A stretch of DNA of 64,000 nucleotides from Brachypterus glaber (Eukaryota; Arthropoda; Insecta; Coleoptera; Kateretidae): assembly GCA_958510825.1 (NCBI GenBank), contig OY294049.1, positions 24,504,945 through 24,568,944 on the forward strand, read 5' to 3'. The position numbers were made by a program, and so were the translations under genes. The notes under the pieces are model-generated. The model saw only the letters and a program-made list of their open reading frames with translations. It was not told the origin of the DNA and did not search any database. The number at the start of each line of letters is the position of its first letter. The stretch's first letter is position 1. This document shows, piece by piece, positions 11,395-23,696 of this stretch.

Positions 11395-12506
11395 GGAGAA
11401 AGTAGGGTAACGGTGCGCAGTGGGTAACCCTGCTCACCACCGAAAATTCATATAAAGAGGTATTCTGAGACATCTCTTCCATGCTTGAGGGGCGAGTCTA
11501 ACAATTTGCTAGCACCAAAAAAGGGCAACTGATAAATAAAAGTTGTTCACAATATTTGAATATGTGTGAATTGATGTTTGTTGTTATTATTTTGCACGTG
11601 TACGAAATAGGACGGTAAGTTCATAATTCTTGACCGATTATTCTAGAATAAATATATTCTGGATCATTTGCATTTATCCATGCAATTTTGTTACATTTAA
11701 TTAAATAGTTTTTGTTATGTAAGGTGATTTATTTTTAAGTTCGTCATAGGGTAATGATGCGCACTGCTCTTATTCAATTAAATAGTAATAAAATTAAATA
11801 AAAAAAACAAATTTTTAAAGTTAAAACCTTTCTAATAATTACATGTTACGTATGACTAAAAAGTATAAAACAAAATAATTATACAAATTTTAGATTTTAA
11901 GCTTTCACGGCCATTAAGATATAAAGAACTTTCACTTTCGGGTTTAGACCGTGTTAATGGATTTTCACTTTCCGACGTTTCGTCTCTTACTACTAGAGAC
12001 ATCTTCAGATTAATCCCTGAAGATGTCTCTAGTAGTAAGAGACGAAACGTCGGAAAGTGAAAATCCATTAACACGGTCTAAACCCGAAAGTGAAAGTTCT
12101 TTATAATTATACAAATGTTCAAAAACTAGATTTTGAAAAGAAGGGTTTTGGGAACGATCTTTAAATGATTAAAAATTCCAAAACCTTTCTTTTAAAAATT
12201 ATTTTTTTGAAAACCTGTGTTTAATAAATATATATTTTTGCCTTATTTTCTATTTTTATCTTTTGCGCATAATTCCCCAACCGGTGAGCAACATTGCCAC
12301 TTGGGGTAGGTAATTGTGCGCAAATGCACTTTTGTAGTTTTACATTTTTATTGTGATTATGGTAAAAGCTATCTAACTTTTGATGACACGTAATGATAGT
12401 CAAATAAGTAAGGCTTCTTTTGTCACTTATAATTTTTTTGTAACATTCATAAGGTGCCAATCATATCAAGTTTCGCTTAGGTGAGCACCGTTACCTTACT
12501 TTCCCC
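11395..12506. mobile_element. Element I: TA-flanked non-autonomous DNA transposon with iterated GGTAACGGTGCGCA sites
   Basis: The left end GGAGAAAGTAGGGTAACGGT and the reverse complement of the right end GGGGAAAGTAAGGTAACGGT are flanked by TA on both sides (11393-11394 and 12507-12508). The word GGTAAnnnTGCKCA recurs about six times, near 11407, 11424, 11750, 12265-12295 (inverted), 12309 and 12480-12495 (inverted). No transposase is seen. A near-perfect palindrome sits inside at 11920-12105. Open frames inside are short; one is simply the palindrome read through. The plan matches elements II-V. Confidence 0.65.
11920..12105. repeat. Palindrome with 89-base arms
   Basis: Arms 11920-12008 and 12017-12105 are reverse complements over 89 bases with no mismatch that I can see by eye, separated by eight bases. 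They begin TATAAAGAACTTTCACTTTC. Such perfection implies recent origin, gene conversion or selection; it would form a very stable hairpin. Confidence 0.85.
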
Positions 12507-12514
12507 TATATAAG

Positions 12515-13140
12515 TTTGAGAGTACCAAACTACCATTAATTTAAAACATTTTTTATTAAAATTTCGATTCCGTAAAAAAAATAATTTTTTGTTCCTTAAA
12601 AAAGGTAGTCAATGACGTTTAACCCCTTATAAAAAGTCTACTCTTCATTTTACGCCCCTTAGTAAATTATTACCTGACGTAAAATTATTATTCTCATAGG
12701 GAATATAAAAATTAAGGGTTTATTATATTAATTTTTACAAACCGCTGCAATGACAGAAAAATTATAATTCTTTCTTTATTTTAAAAAATATATCTATAAA
12801 AGAAGTGACCTGTAATAAAACGGTTCTCAGAACTTTTTTATGATCCCTTTTATTAAATTTAGTGCTTACTATGTTAAAAATAGTTAATGTGTAACATATT
12901 TATATAATCATATCATCCGTAACGGAGAAATACAAATAACTGCTATACACTGAAACCTGATTGTCCGCCTGAACCATCGCGATGGATCGTCGTGACGCAT
13001 CTGGTGCAAGCCGTTATAAATAAATTACTAATTGTTTGAAAAAAAAAAAAACTAATAAATTTTTTTGTGTTTTTACGTTTTATGAGGTTTTTATAATTTT
13101 CGTCTATTGTAAATAATAAAAAAATACGACCAAAAGAAAA
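12515..13140. other. Intergenic, no recognised feature
   Basis: AT-rich sequence. No coding frame or repeat that I can support. Confidence 0.4.
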
Positions 13141-13760
13141 TTTTAACCCCCATTTTAGTCCCCTTCCCCGCAACCGATTTTGCTCAAATACGATCCAAGA
13201 TAATATAAAAATACTGCTGCCAACAAAATAATACTTTCCCCTATAGGCTTAGGTTCTTTAAAATCAAAAACAAAAAAAAAATAAAAAAAAATAAAAAAAA
13301 ATGGTTTTTCAAAAAAAAAAAAATTTAAGTTTCTTTTTTCGTAAAACGAAAAAAATTAATAAAAAATAGGTTTTTGAAAAAAATTGTTTTCACCCCCATT
13401 TTACCCCCTTACCCCAGCCCGATTTTTACGAAAAACAATCCTAGCCTATAACTTTGGATAATCAACCTGTTGTCCAAATTTGAAGTCTTTAGCCCAAAGC
13501 GTTCTTGAGTAATCGTGGTCACAAATTTCCCGGACACACAGACAGACAGATTGACAGACCGACTGACCGACAGACAGATTTTTTTTTTGACGGAGATCAT
13601 TTTTTTGGATATGTCCAGAAACGTACAAAAAAGCAATAAAAATTTTTCAATTTTTTTTTACTAATGCAAGACTTTCCTTGGGGAAATTAGTACATCTGCA
13701 TACCATATTTCAAGTCGCTAGCTCAAAGCGTTCTTAAGTTATCGTGGGTCCAGACAGAAA
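13141..13760 (+). repeat. CAGACAGA-tailed repeat module, copy 2 (compound)
   Basis: Contains two C-rich blocks (about 13147 and 13390, of the type CACCCCCATTTTACCCCC), the lead word AGTCTTTAGCCCAAAGCG, AATTTCCCGGACACACAGAC and a CAGACAGA tail, then GCAAGACTTTCCTTGGGGAA at about 13668. A second short copy of the lead and tail follows at 13690-13760. The 60-75-codon minus-strand frames here are low-complexity Leu-Ser-Val-Cys translation of the tail. Confidence 0.6.
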
Positions 13761-14800
13761 GACAGTTGCTTATTTTGATTCTTCTAGACGTTTCAGGAAA
13801 AAATAAGAGGATTTAAGCAAAAAATTTTTTTGATTTTTTACATATTACTTATTACATAAAATATAAAAGAATCGTTCCCATATTTTAAAAAATATATTTA
13901 TAACTTACAATTTCACATACTTATAAGTATGTGAAATTGTAAGATAAGTTTCTGTGGAATATAATTCTAGGAATAATATAAAAGAAATTATCGTCTAGAA
14001 AATATTTTTATTTTATTTGAAAGTACTTTATTTCTTTTAATGATATTTCGTAGAAAACTTGTGAAAAATATTTTGTGAGTCTGTTCTCTCGTATAAGGCG
14101 TCATAAAAGAATAATAAATTGTAAGTTTTGCAATCGCAGTTATACAGTTATATAAGGACAACGCGTACCTAGTTATAATAGCAATAAAACTTTTCAGCTT
14201 GCTATGTTGCCAAAAACAGTTAGGGTATAGTGGGGAAATACGATGCAGCAGAGAGAATCCAAGTAAAAATTTTTTTTAAAGTGTTTATTTTACATGTTTT
14301 CTTCTCACCTTATCGCATTATGATATCAATATACTATGGTATATTTATATAGTGTATTTTATCGGTATTAAGCTTTCACGATAATAGTAAAATGGAAAAT
14401 TTTCGCCTTGCCTTATTTAGATTTCAGAAAAAATCTATCAATGTTTTGTGCTTTTTACACAACAACCACTTAAAAGTTAAAATGAGTTTAAATTATGAAA
14501 ATAAAAAACAATTGTTAAGATAAAAACTTGTCTGGTCTAGTGTGACGATGTTTCAAAGCATGATATTGGAATCAACCAATTGCAAGCCTTGAAAATCGTT
14601 GAGGTATTATTCTCTAGAATTGGAATTGGAATAGGAAGTTATGATCCTAATCAAATGTACTATAATTTTTGTTAAAAACACGTTAGTTCTAAAGTCACGT
14701 ACTTTAATACTATAAAAAGTCCAAATAAAAATCGAGACTCCCGAGAATCGAGACAAAAAGCTTCCTTTTTAGTTCATATGAGCAAAAAAAATACCCTGTT
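13761..14800. other. Intergenic with small hairpin and repeat fragments
   Basis: Contains a perfect short hairpin at about 13908-13940 (CTTACAATTTCACATACTTA and its complement) and a fragment of the 4342-type inverted repeat at about 14627-14712. At 14226 TA-GGGTATAGTGGGGAAAT resembles the left end of the pogo-like elements, but its right end is unclear. No gene. Confidence 0.4.
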
Positions 14801-14804
14801 CGGG

Positions 14805-17732
14805 ACACTGGCTCATCCAGAGGTCTGTCAACTTTTTCAGTAATAGAAGCAACACCTATGTATTTTCTGCGGTTTATTTGGTGTGGTTTTTAAGATATTA
14901 ACAATTAAAGTTCAGTAAATGTCTATTTTTGCACATTTTTGCATACCATTAAAAAAGTTGAGTTTTTTATTAAAAATCATCTAGTAGGAAATTAAGAAAC
15001 CTTCAAAATGGAGTTTTAAATGTCGATAGGATCATTTTTTGCTTAGAAAACTGCAAAAAACGATCAAAATTTGCATATAATTCAATAAACAATAAATTTA
15101 AAAAAAATCTACTTACGACTTTTTAGCAATGCTATAAATTGTTTTTTTTTTTAATTAATAATTCCTTTTGATAAAACAACTCTTTCCCTTTCAAAAAATA
15201 CCCGTAGAATCATTATATCTTCATTATTGCATAAAAAACATCTCTGGGAACAATTGCAATTTTGCAAAAACTATTGAATGAATCGTTCTGAAATTTTAAC
15301 CATGTATTGAGTACTATAAGACGCAACTGTTTACACAATAACAAAGTCGTAGGTTGATTTTTTCAAAATTTATTATTTTGTACCGTAATTAATACGTTCA
15401 CTGCCAACGGCTAGTTTTGACAGCGGAGCAATGGGTACGGGCAAGGGAAAAATAGAAAGAATTGATTAATGTTGTTAGGGGCGCCAGTTACTTTAGCTTT
15501 TACTCCTTTAGGTAAGTAACAACCTAGTGTAAATACTTAAGCTTTTCAGTTTGAGAAAATATAACCCTTAAATAAAATAAGATAATTCATTTGAGAAATT
15601 TATTATAAATAAACTTAATGAAAGCACATCAAGTAATGTATTAAAATATCTAAAAAAATATGTGCAATTATATTAAGATATAATGAAAGAAATCTTAATA
15701 AAAATTACTAAATTCAGAAATCATTCGACTTAAATGTATAAAGAAAACATGAAGTTCAGCAAGCACCAAGAAATGTATGTAAACAGCAATCATTTCTTGC
15801 AGTGTATAAAAGTCATGCTTAAATTAGAAATCATTTAATCAAAGTATGATATTTAATAATTAATAAATGAGATTAAATGTTTTAAAAAAAAAATAAGTAC
15901 CTAAAAATGAACAAAAGCCAGAATGGCATATAGTATTAAACAATACTATATCAGATCTGATAAAGTTTACAGTTATAAGAATATTGAAATAAAAGAATTT
16001 AAAATATGAAATATTGCTTTCAAAAGTTTTCAGAATGAGTACTTAGCTGGTTTCTGCAAAATCCATGAGGTATGAATTCCATCGTCTCCATCTGTGCAAG
16101 TCTCCCCTATGCTGATGAATTCATTTCTCAAATGAAAGAAAAAAAATATAGGCTGTCCCATCTACTTTGGAAAAATCATCTTCCAGGATAAAATGTATTA
16201 TTGAAAATGTTGTCCGGGATAAAATATACTTTTGAAAATTATGTCCAATATAAAATTGTCTGCTAGACGGTTACATAGAATTTATCTATGCCGAAAAATA
16301 CAGAACCATGTTCCAACATAAAATCACTCCATGCGGAGAACTTGTATATCAAATATACCAAAATAAACTTCAACTTAAATTAATGTAATTCCATATTAAT
16401 GGTATAGAAATGGTAATTAATTAATGGTCTAGTAATGTAGTAATAATGGTGCTAAAACAATAATTATATCTCAGAAATATTCTAAGAAACAGAAAAACTT
16501 AACTTACGTGTCATACTAAGTCTTCGATGTCCATCGAAACGTTATAAATGCGTAATTGTAGAAAATAACAGTTACAATATCTTCCGCATTGTTTAAATAT
16601 TCATTTTCACTAACTTTAAATAAAAATACATGAAGGATTACTTCGATGATTACAGAAAATAAACACTCGTCAAAATGACACCACCATTGTAACAGAGTTG
16701 CTTCAAGAAGAGCGAAAATCGACCTTATTCACTAGTAAGAACCCTTCAGGTAAATAAAATCCTATTTCTGAACTATTAGCGACATCTATGCAAGTCATTA
16801 TCAACTACAGTTTTACCGTATAGGATTCCTAATAAAGGTAACGGGACCTACACCAAAAATAATAACTAAAAAGAATATTTCCTAATAAATCCGTATTAGT
16901 GATATCTAACCTCAAAATATTACTCTAAGAAACAAATATAAACAATACTTATTGTTTATCAGCAAAACTAATAAAAATACGAACAGAATACTAAGTGTCC
17001 TGTGAACTAAGTATAAACAAAATACTGAATCTAAGTGAGCAGTTCCAGCAAACTATTTTCAACAAATTCTAAATTATCCCGAAGGAATAAGCATACGAAA
17101 CTTTCCAGGAGAGACAAGCTACAGATGAAAGCCAGTGAAATTCAACCCTCAATAGACTCTGAAACATATAAAAACCAGGTAAGTCCATAGACAAATGCAT
17201 TATAGAGAAATAAGTCATATGATTCTTTATTATTAAAAATCATATTCTAATTATGTTTTCTTTATGTTATTTTCAGGTAAAACTATGGAATAGAGACCCA
17301 TATGGTTAGAATTCAGTTCCTGCTACAAAATAGTCCCAGATACAAAATAGTTCTGTACGTACGTAACTATTTATATACAAAATAAACATAAATTATAACG
17401 TAAGTAAACGAATAGTTTAATTAACCCTTGCTATATTACAAAGTGACGATTTATATCGTTACAATTTATTGAATAATATGATCCCATGATCCCATCGACA
17501 TTTAAAACGCCATTTTGAAGTTTTTTTTTTTTTTTATTTCCTATAAGATGGTTACTTTGATTGTTGATAAAAAACTCAACTTTTTTACTGGTATGCAAAA
17601 ATGTGCAAAAATAGACATTTTCTTACATTTAAATATTAATATCTTAAAAACCACACCAAATCCACCGCAGCAAATACATATGTTTTGCTTCTATACCTGA
17701 AAAACTTGACAGACCTCTGGATGAGCCAGTGT
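14805..17732. mobile_element. Foldback element split by a solo LTR
   Basis: ACACTGGCTCATCCAGAGGT at 14805 is mirrored at the right end (17713-17732). The arms stay complementary inward for roughly 240 bases on each side (14805 to about 15045; about 17488 to 17732), sharing CCGCAG, GTGGTTTTTAAGATATTAA and ATGCAAAAATG-type words. Everything between 15379 and 17463 is a later LTR insertion. Without it the element would be about 840 bp. The short plus-strand frame at 17515-17700 is just the right arm read through. Confidence 0.6.
15379..17463 (-). mobile_element. Solo LTR of the long-LTR Ty3/gypsy family
   Basis: 2,085 bp. On the minus strand it starts TGTAACGATATAAATCGTCA and ends GTATTAATTACGGTACA, the same ends as the 2,104-bp LTR at 54449-56552. 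It is flanked by a 4-bp duplication ATTT (15375-15378 and 17464-17467). There is no internal domain, so it is a solo LTR left by LTR-LTR recombination. Its sequence is more diverged than the 54449 and 62299 copies, and the longest frame seen in those LTRs is interrupted here. Confidence 0.88.
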
Positions 17733-18140
17733 TATGGCAAAAGTTTCATATCCCTGGACTATTTCTCGACGCGCGGATTTACTCAATGTGCCGGTTTTCC
17801 CCGCTTCTCTCTAAGCGTTAAATTTTAATAAACTTAACTTTTAGAAAATACTATATATATATATATATATATATAGGGTAATTCCAGCGTTGCTTACGTT
17901 ACATTTTTACTCATATTTTAACTTTTAAATGTATAAATTTATCAGTTATATTAAAACACATAATATTTAAATACAATATTAATTTTCAGTAAATAACAAA
18001 GTAACAAAAGATATATTTATAATTAGTATAATAAGTTTAATTTCTGAGAAATTTATAATTTTATGTAGTGTTGCTTAAGTTACATTTTCTGACATAGATT
18101 TTGACTTAGGTACATAAATCTTTAAATTTCTGTTCTATTC

Positions 18141-18178
<38 letters not shown>

Positions 18179-18743
18179 ACTAAATGTGGATTTGAGAATG
18201 TTTTAGAAGTCAGGCTATAATGTTTTAAATCTTAATAAATTTCTGAATTATGTATTAAAAAATGAAATATCCGTTGCTTACGTTACATTAAAAGTATGTT
18301 TATAATGTTTTGCTAATCCGAGAGCGTACTTCGACTTAACGGCAGACTGGCAAGGTCGCTGGGCCGTAGAAGCGGCCCGGTCCCCACCCGAAGTTTATTA
18401 GGGACCCCTCGCTGGAAACTTATTATTTATAATTATTTTATTAATCATGAAAGTAAGGACTTTGTATTAGTTTATTAGAAAGGCCCCTTGATGATTTCAT
18501 AGCATGGGGCCCCCATTATAAAGGAATTGAAAGGGCCCTCATAACACTGCAGAATAAATTAGCTAAGTGCTTCGAGATAAAGCGGTCTAAAGCCTTTACT
18601 TACACATGTTTTTTTGGATTTTACGGGTATATTTCGTTATAATCGAGTTTTTTTTGTTTATGTTCGGGTATATTCGGTATAGCTGAGGTAAATTTGAGTT
18701 TGTTTTATTTCCACATGCGCAGTACTGCTCAGGCAAACACAAG

Positions 18744-19066
18744 TATGCAGAAGTGTTTGATAATACATGCGAATGCCAAAAAGTATTCTGGCAAACATAT
18801 ACAAATATTCCATGTTTGATAATACATGCGAATGTTTGGTAGAATATATTTATGCGCAGAAGTGTTTAATAGTACATACGAATGCCCAAAAGTATTCTGG
18901 CAAAATTATATAAATATACCATGCGCAGAAAGTTTTGGTAGGACAGATTTATGCGCAGAAGTGTTTAATAGTACATACAAATGTTCAGAAGTATTCTAGC
19001 AAACAATTACAAATAGAGCATGCGCAGTAGTGATTGGTGAAACATATTTATGCGCAGAAGTGTTTT
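18744..19066. repeat. Tandem repeat, about 100-bp unit
   Basis: The unit-start word TATGCGCAGAAGTGTTT recurs at 18744 (one C and G missing), 18851, 18950 and 19049, giving spacings of 107, 99 and 99 bases. Shared inner words are AGTATTCTGGCAAA and ACATACGAATG. It lies inside element IV. Confidence 0.75.
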
Positions 19067-19077
19067 TAGATTTTGGT

Positions 19078-19820
19078 TAAATCATCTTAATTTACTGTCA
19101 TACCTAAGCAGACATGAAAAATGCTATAACACACAAAAAAAAGTTTTGACCACTTTTTTCTAATTCGGACCATAGTGCGTTAGCCTTCATTTTTAAATAA
19201 TTTTATTGAACTCTGGGGTACAACGTGCTTAAAAATGTAAAAAACTATGTTATGACCACTGTGCGGTAAATCATCTTAATTTTTATGTTGCCATATTCAA
19301 GCTGACGTCATGACATGAAAAATGCTATAACACACAAAAAAAAGTTTTGACCACTGTTTTCCTAATTCGCACCACAGTACCTTAGCCTTCATTTTTATAT
19401 AATTTTATTGAACTGGAGCAAAAAAATGCTTAAAAATGTAAAAACTATGTTATGGCCACTGTGCGGTAAAACATAGTTTTTATATTGCCATACTTAAGCG
19501 GAAATTAAAATGCTATAAAAAATTGATCACTTTTTTCCGAATTCGGACCATAGTGCGTCAGTTTGTTTAATTTTTAATAATTTGACGAATTGTGGAATGA
19601 CCAAACCGACAAATACGCTCTGGCTTGTTTATGTTTTATGACATTTAACCCACTGTGCATTAAATAATATTTCTGTTTATGTGTTTCTTTCATACCACAT
19701 GGGTGATCCAAACCACTCAAAAATAAGCAAATGAGGGTTTGACCAACTTTTTTTCAGAATTGGACCACGGTGCTTCGGGTTGTTTATTTTTTTAAGAATT
19801 TGTGGAATTATGGAATTATT
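19078..19820. repeat. Tandem repeat, about 190-200-bp unit, four diverging copies
   Basis: Units begin at 19078, 19267, 19467 and 19661 (TAAATCATCTTAATTT or variants). Each contains GTTTTGACCACTTTTTTC, ATTCGGACCATAGTGCGT and ends CCACTGTGCGGTAAA; the fourth copy is the most diverged. Inside element IV. Confidence 0.75.
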
Positions 19821-20421
19821 AAAGCAAATTCAAGTATTACAATAAAGTAACAGGCGATCCTTAATATTACGCGTTGCTTACGTTACAAAGTTAAAACTTT
19901 TTTTTTAGAGAATAAAAAATAAAATAAAATAAAATAATTACATAATTAAGTAAAAATTACACTAAATTAAGATAATCTAAAAGTAGAAGAGTATTAAGTA
20001 AAAAATTAGGTCAAAAACCAAAAAAATATACTTTTTTGTTGCTTACGTTACAATTTTTTGATGATTTTTAGAATTTCAAGAAAAAAAAATAATAATTTGT
20101 ATACTTACCGTCCAAAATGTATAGTCAACGAAAATATATAAAATAATCTATAATACAAAAATAGTTAGTTTCAAAAAAACACAGTTTAAACTAAAGTTTT
20201 TGCGTTGTTAATTGACGCCAAATACGAAGTGAATTGTCTACGTACTACGTACCGCTAAATAAAACTGTAATTATTTAAGAAACAGCCACCTTGATGACTA
20301 TGAAATTGCTACTACCAGAAAATTCATTTCATAAGCTACCATTATGGCTATAAATGCTAATAATAATCTGTATTTTATTTTAAGCCAGCCATGTCAGGAT
20401 TTGCTGGAATTACCCTATATA

Positions 20422-20770
20422 CACGGTGTCCCACGGTAGACAAATCAGTCAAATTGTGGCGTTATTATCAAAGCTATTAAAATATATTTTTTACCAGTCA
20501 ATATAGACCTAGTTACCTTCAATTTACGCCTAAAAAAAGTGTTGTACTTTTTTCTGTTTTTAGGCTAGAGCAACAAACAGAATTTTTTTTTAGCATAATA
20601 ACATTTTTTAACGCCAAAATTAAAAAAAAATATAATTTCTTTATCATATGATAGTTTTTTTTTAATAAAAACAATAGTTTTCTATTTAAATTTTTTATTT
20701 TAGAAAACGGTAAAAAATGGTAAGTGCATTATGGAATGACCCCGCTAATGTAAAAGAGAGGATGCTATGA
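20422..20770 (+). repeat. Mariner left terminal inverted repeat
   Basis: Pairs with 23697-24043. Match quality is highest in the outer 36 bases and the inner GGAATGACCCCGCTA word, with several small differences in between. Long TIRs of this size are atypical for classical mariner elements (about 30 bp). Confidence 0.85.
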
Positions 20771-21173
20771 AAATAAATGTTTGCAAATATGACGTTCACG
20801 ATAAAAATAAATGTCAAATCTAATGTTATAAATTAGATTTTTACTTAGACTTAGTAAGGACCTTGTGGACTAGGGTATTTTATACTACAGAGTGTATTAC
20901 TTAATTACTAATAAATTTTGATTTTTTGCGCTCAATCAAATTTTTTAATTGGTATGATTGGATTAATCTTAGATTAATCTTAGCAGTTTTTTTTACAAAG
21001 TCAAGTCTATATCATAATGAAAGTATTGGTAAAGCAAGTTATTATAAAACCTATTGGACAACTTATGATAAAACATGTTTTATAATTATGAGATTTTAAA
21101 AAACATAATTAATTAGCTTGTAAAGAACCCCCTTCCCTCGCAGTTGCATGAAGTTGCAGCTGGTTCATATTAG

Positions 21174-21793
21174 CAGGGCCGGATTCAGGGGGGTGCAGGG
21201 GGTACAGATTACCCGGGGCCCGGGCTCGAAGGGGGCCCGGCGACAGAAGTTTTTAATAAACAGTTTATTTATTTATACTCCCCCAGATCGATAAGGCGTC
21301 AAAATGAGCAAATAAGTAGATCTCGTTCCAAATGGGCAATAGAAAAAATTTCGCCGCGGCAGCGCTTAAGCCTTTTTGGATTTTTGTAAAAAATAATAGT
21401 GCACTGTTACTAGTGTTTTAAAATTTGTAAAAAAAATCGCCCGCGGCGCTAGGGCTAATTTACCTACGTATTTTTTTTAGTTCAAGCTTGCAAAAGCTTA
21501 AAATTTGTAAAAAAATTGCCTGCGGCGCCAGAGCTATCAAAATTAAAAAAAAATTCGCCTGCGGCGCTAAGACTTTATTATTTTTTGCATACTTAAGCTT
21601 GCTGAACTATGAAAATAAAACAGTCAGAAATTAACATAATTTGGAAAAAATGTCGACGCTTAGTTAATGAATGGGGGCGTCGCTTCGGCCCTCAGTGCCT
21701 TAGCTGCAGGCCTACATGGGACATTTGTTTTGAAAAAATGGGGGCCCGAGTAAAAAGTTGCACCGGGGCCCGGGCTGGCTCTGTCCGGCCCTG
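21174..21793. mobile_element. hAT-type non-autonomous element
   Basis: 620 bp with TIR CAGGGCCGG / CCGGCCCTG and an exact 8-bp flanking duplication CATATTAG (21166-21173 and 21794-21801). An 8-bp duplication and a CAGGG start define the hAT superfamily. The interior contains CGGGGCCCGGGCT at both ends as part of a longer imperfect TIR, and three degenerate copies of CGCCGCGGCGCT-like words. No transposase. It sits inside the mariner, so it inserted later. The plus-strand frame crossing its right end is not a gene. Confidence 0.9.
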
Positions 21794-22521
21794 CATATTA
21801 GGGTCACTTCATCTAGTCCTACTTTGTGCTTTTGTTCTTAGTCGTTTGTTTTGTTTTTTTGAACCAAACCAGACCAAAATTAGACCAAATACAGAAGAAC
21901 AAAGGAAAAAGACTGTCATATTATGGGCAATTTAGTCAATTAATTTATTGGTATGTAATTAATTACGTACATTTTGATTGGAATTAAAAGTTAAATTTTA
22001 CTAAGAATAATTCTCATAAGTTAAAATATCAAATTGTTATTATTAATATTATTTATTAATATGCGAAACGCAAGGCGTATTTATGATATTTGAATTAATT
22101 AACTCATCATTGTGTCAAATTCCATACATCTACAAAAAATTACGCCTTTCTAGAATATTTTCAGTGTTATTAGAATTGTTTTGTACAATATTTCAAATAA
22201 ATCCATGTTAGTCCTTAGGTTTTCCCAAATCACTCCAGTTCTGATGAAAAAAGGTCAAAATTACGCATCTAACTTCAGAGAATCATGGGAATATAAATGC
22301 CATTTCACAAAATCTATTATTAGCAAATAATTCTAATTCTTTGCGAGTCTTCCACGATTCAAATGGATTCAAATCAAGCAGCAAGTTAATATGTATCTGC
22401 ATTGATCCTCTTCCCCACATCGTCTACATAAGAAGCCTCCATTTTTAACACGATAAAGCAATTTAATTTTGTTTAGATGTCTGAGTCTGTCTGTGTATCT
22501 ATCTGTCTTTTCGTAAAGTAG

Positions 22522-23588
22522 TTAGTCATAGTCGTTTCGTAAATGTTCAAAAGTTCTCCCATCCTCCTGAATACACATAAAAAGCCTACTTTCAAAATTA
22601 TGTCTGACTCGTTGAAGCATTACCGGTGTTATTTCGTTAAATGCTTCAACGATTCTTTGACGCATATTTTCAGGAGTGGTGGGAGCTTGTCGGTAAACCC
22701 TGTCCTTTACAAATCCCCACAAAAAAAAATCACACGGGGTTAAATCGGGTGATCTTGCTGGCCAGGCAATTTGACCACCACGACCTATCCATGTATTATA
22801 AGTCTCATCCAAAAAAGTCCTCACCTCATGAAAAAAATGAGCAGGAGCCCCATCCTGCATAAAAATTATGTCATTTCGCAAATTTAGTGGTACGTCTTCT
22901 AAAAGTCACGCAAAAAATTTAGGTACATATTCCCATTTAGATGCCCATTAAAAAAGTAAGGTCCAATAACCGAATCCCCCAGTACCCCTCCCCAAACATT
23001 TAAAGACCAAATCCGCTGGTTGTCAACATGCCTAACCCAATGCGGATTTTCAACAGACCAATAATGCATGTTATGCCTGTTGACAACTACATTGCTTTTA
23101 AATGTAGATTCGTCACTAAACAAAATTTTGGTAGAAAAGTCCTCGTCATCCCCTGTTAATTCCAAAAGTTCATCACAAAATCGAACCCTATTTTCAAAAT
23201 CCCTCCCATGTAACTCTTGATTAAGACATAATTTATACGGATGTAATTTAGAATTTTTAATAACCCTACTAACTGATGTGCGTGATAAATGATGTTCCCT
23301 TGCGATTATCCTTGTAGACGTGTGGGGATCATTGATAACTGCTTCTTGAATTATAGTTATAGTTTCAGGATCTTTGGTTACTGGACTTTCGCAAACTTTT
23401 TTTATGTCCCTCACTCCTCCAGTATCCAAAAATAAATTAACAATTCTTCGTACGCTAAAGTAACTAATACTATCATCGGGGAACTTTTCTACTATTCTTC
23501 TCGTTGTTTCTCTTAAATTTCGAGCACATTCTCCATAAGTTAAAATAATTTCTTTCTTTACTTCTAAAGTTATCATTTTGGCATTCAA
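22522..23588 (-). pseudogene. Mariner transposase, one frameshift
   Basis: DDE/D-type transposase that would bind the TIRs and cut and paste the element. It is read in two frames: residues 1-229 (23588-22899), then 119 residues (22881-22522). The first part has a helix-turn-helix-like N-terminal region and FSDES with the first catalytic Asp (residue 159). The second part has MQDGAPAH (Asp 10) and WPARSPDLTPCDFFLWG (Asp 51). I count 40 residues between the second and third Asp, close to the DD41D ('rosa') type and unlike the 34 of Mos1-type mariners. The frames are separated by a single-base indel near 22900, where the shifted frame continues directly; nothing else appears missing. About 350 residues in total is normal for the family. 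Confidence 0.9.
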
Positions 23589-23696
23589 AACTTGGTTTTA
23601 TAAAAATCTTGCTTTGTTAATTTTTTGATTATAATGTAAAATCAAATTTGACATTTATTGTCATCATATACGACTTATTTAAAAAATTTAATTTCA

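Larger units (their letters stand above)
17876..20415. mobile_element. Element IV: TA-flanked DNA transposon with iterated GTTGCTTACGTTACA sites
   Basis: 13-bp TIR GGGTAATTCCAGC at the left and its complement at the right, each flanked by TA. The word GTTGCTTACGTTACA occurs near 17890, 18066 (one base changed), 18272, 19872 and 20037. The 2.54-kb interior carries two tandem arrays (18744-19066 and 19078-19820) and a GC-richer block (18340-18560), but no transposase. The right end lies six bases from the mariner at 20422. Confidence 0.65.

Noticed and set aside
11856..12074. 72-codon minus-strand frame
   Set aside because: It consists mainly of the palindrome read through its loop.
17853..17875. 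(AT)n runs here and at 18146-18174 as promoters
   Set aside because: They are simple repeats with no downstream gene.
21609..21935. 108-codon plus-strand frame
   Set aside because: It crosses the right border of the hAT-type element and contains its TIR, so it is an accidental fusion.
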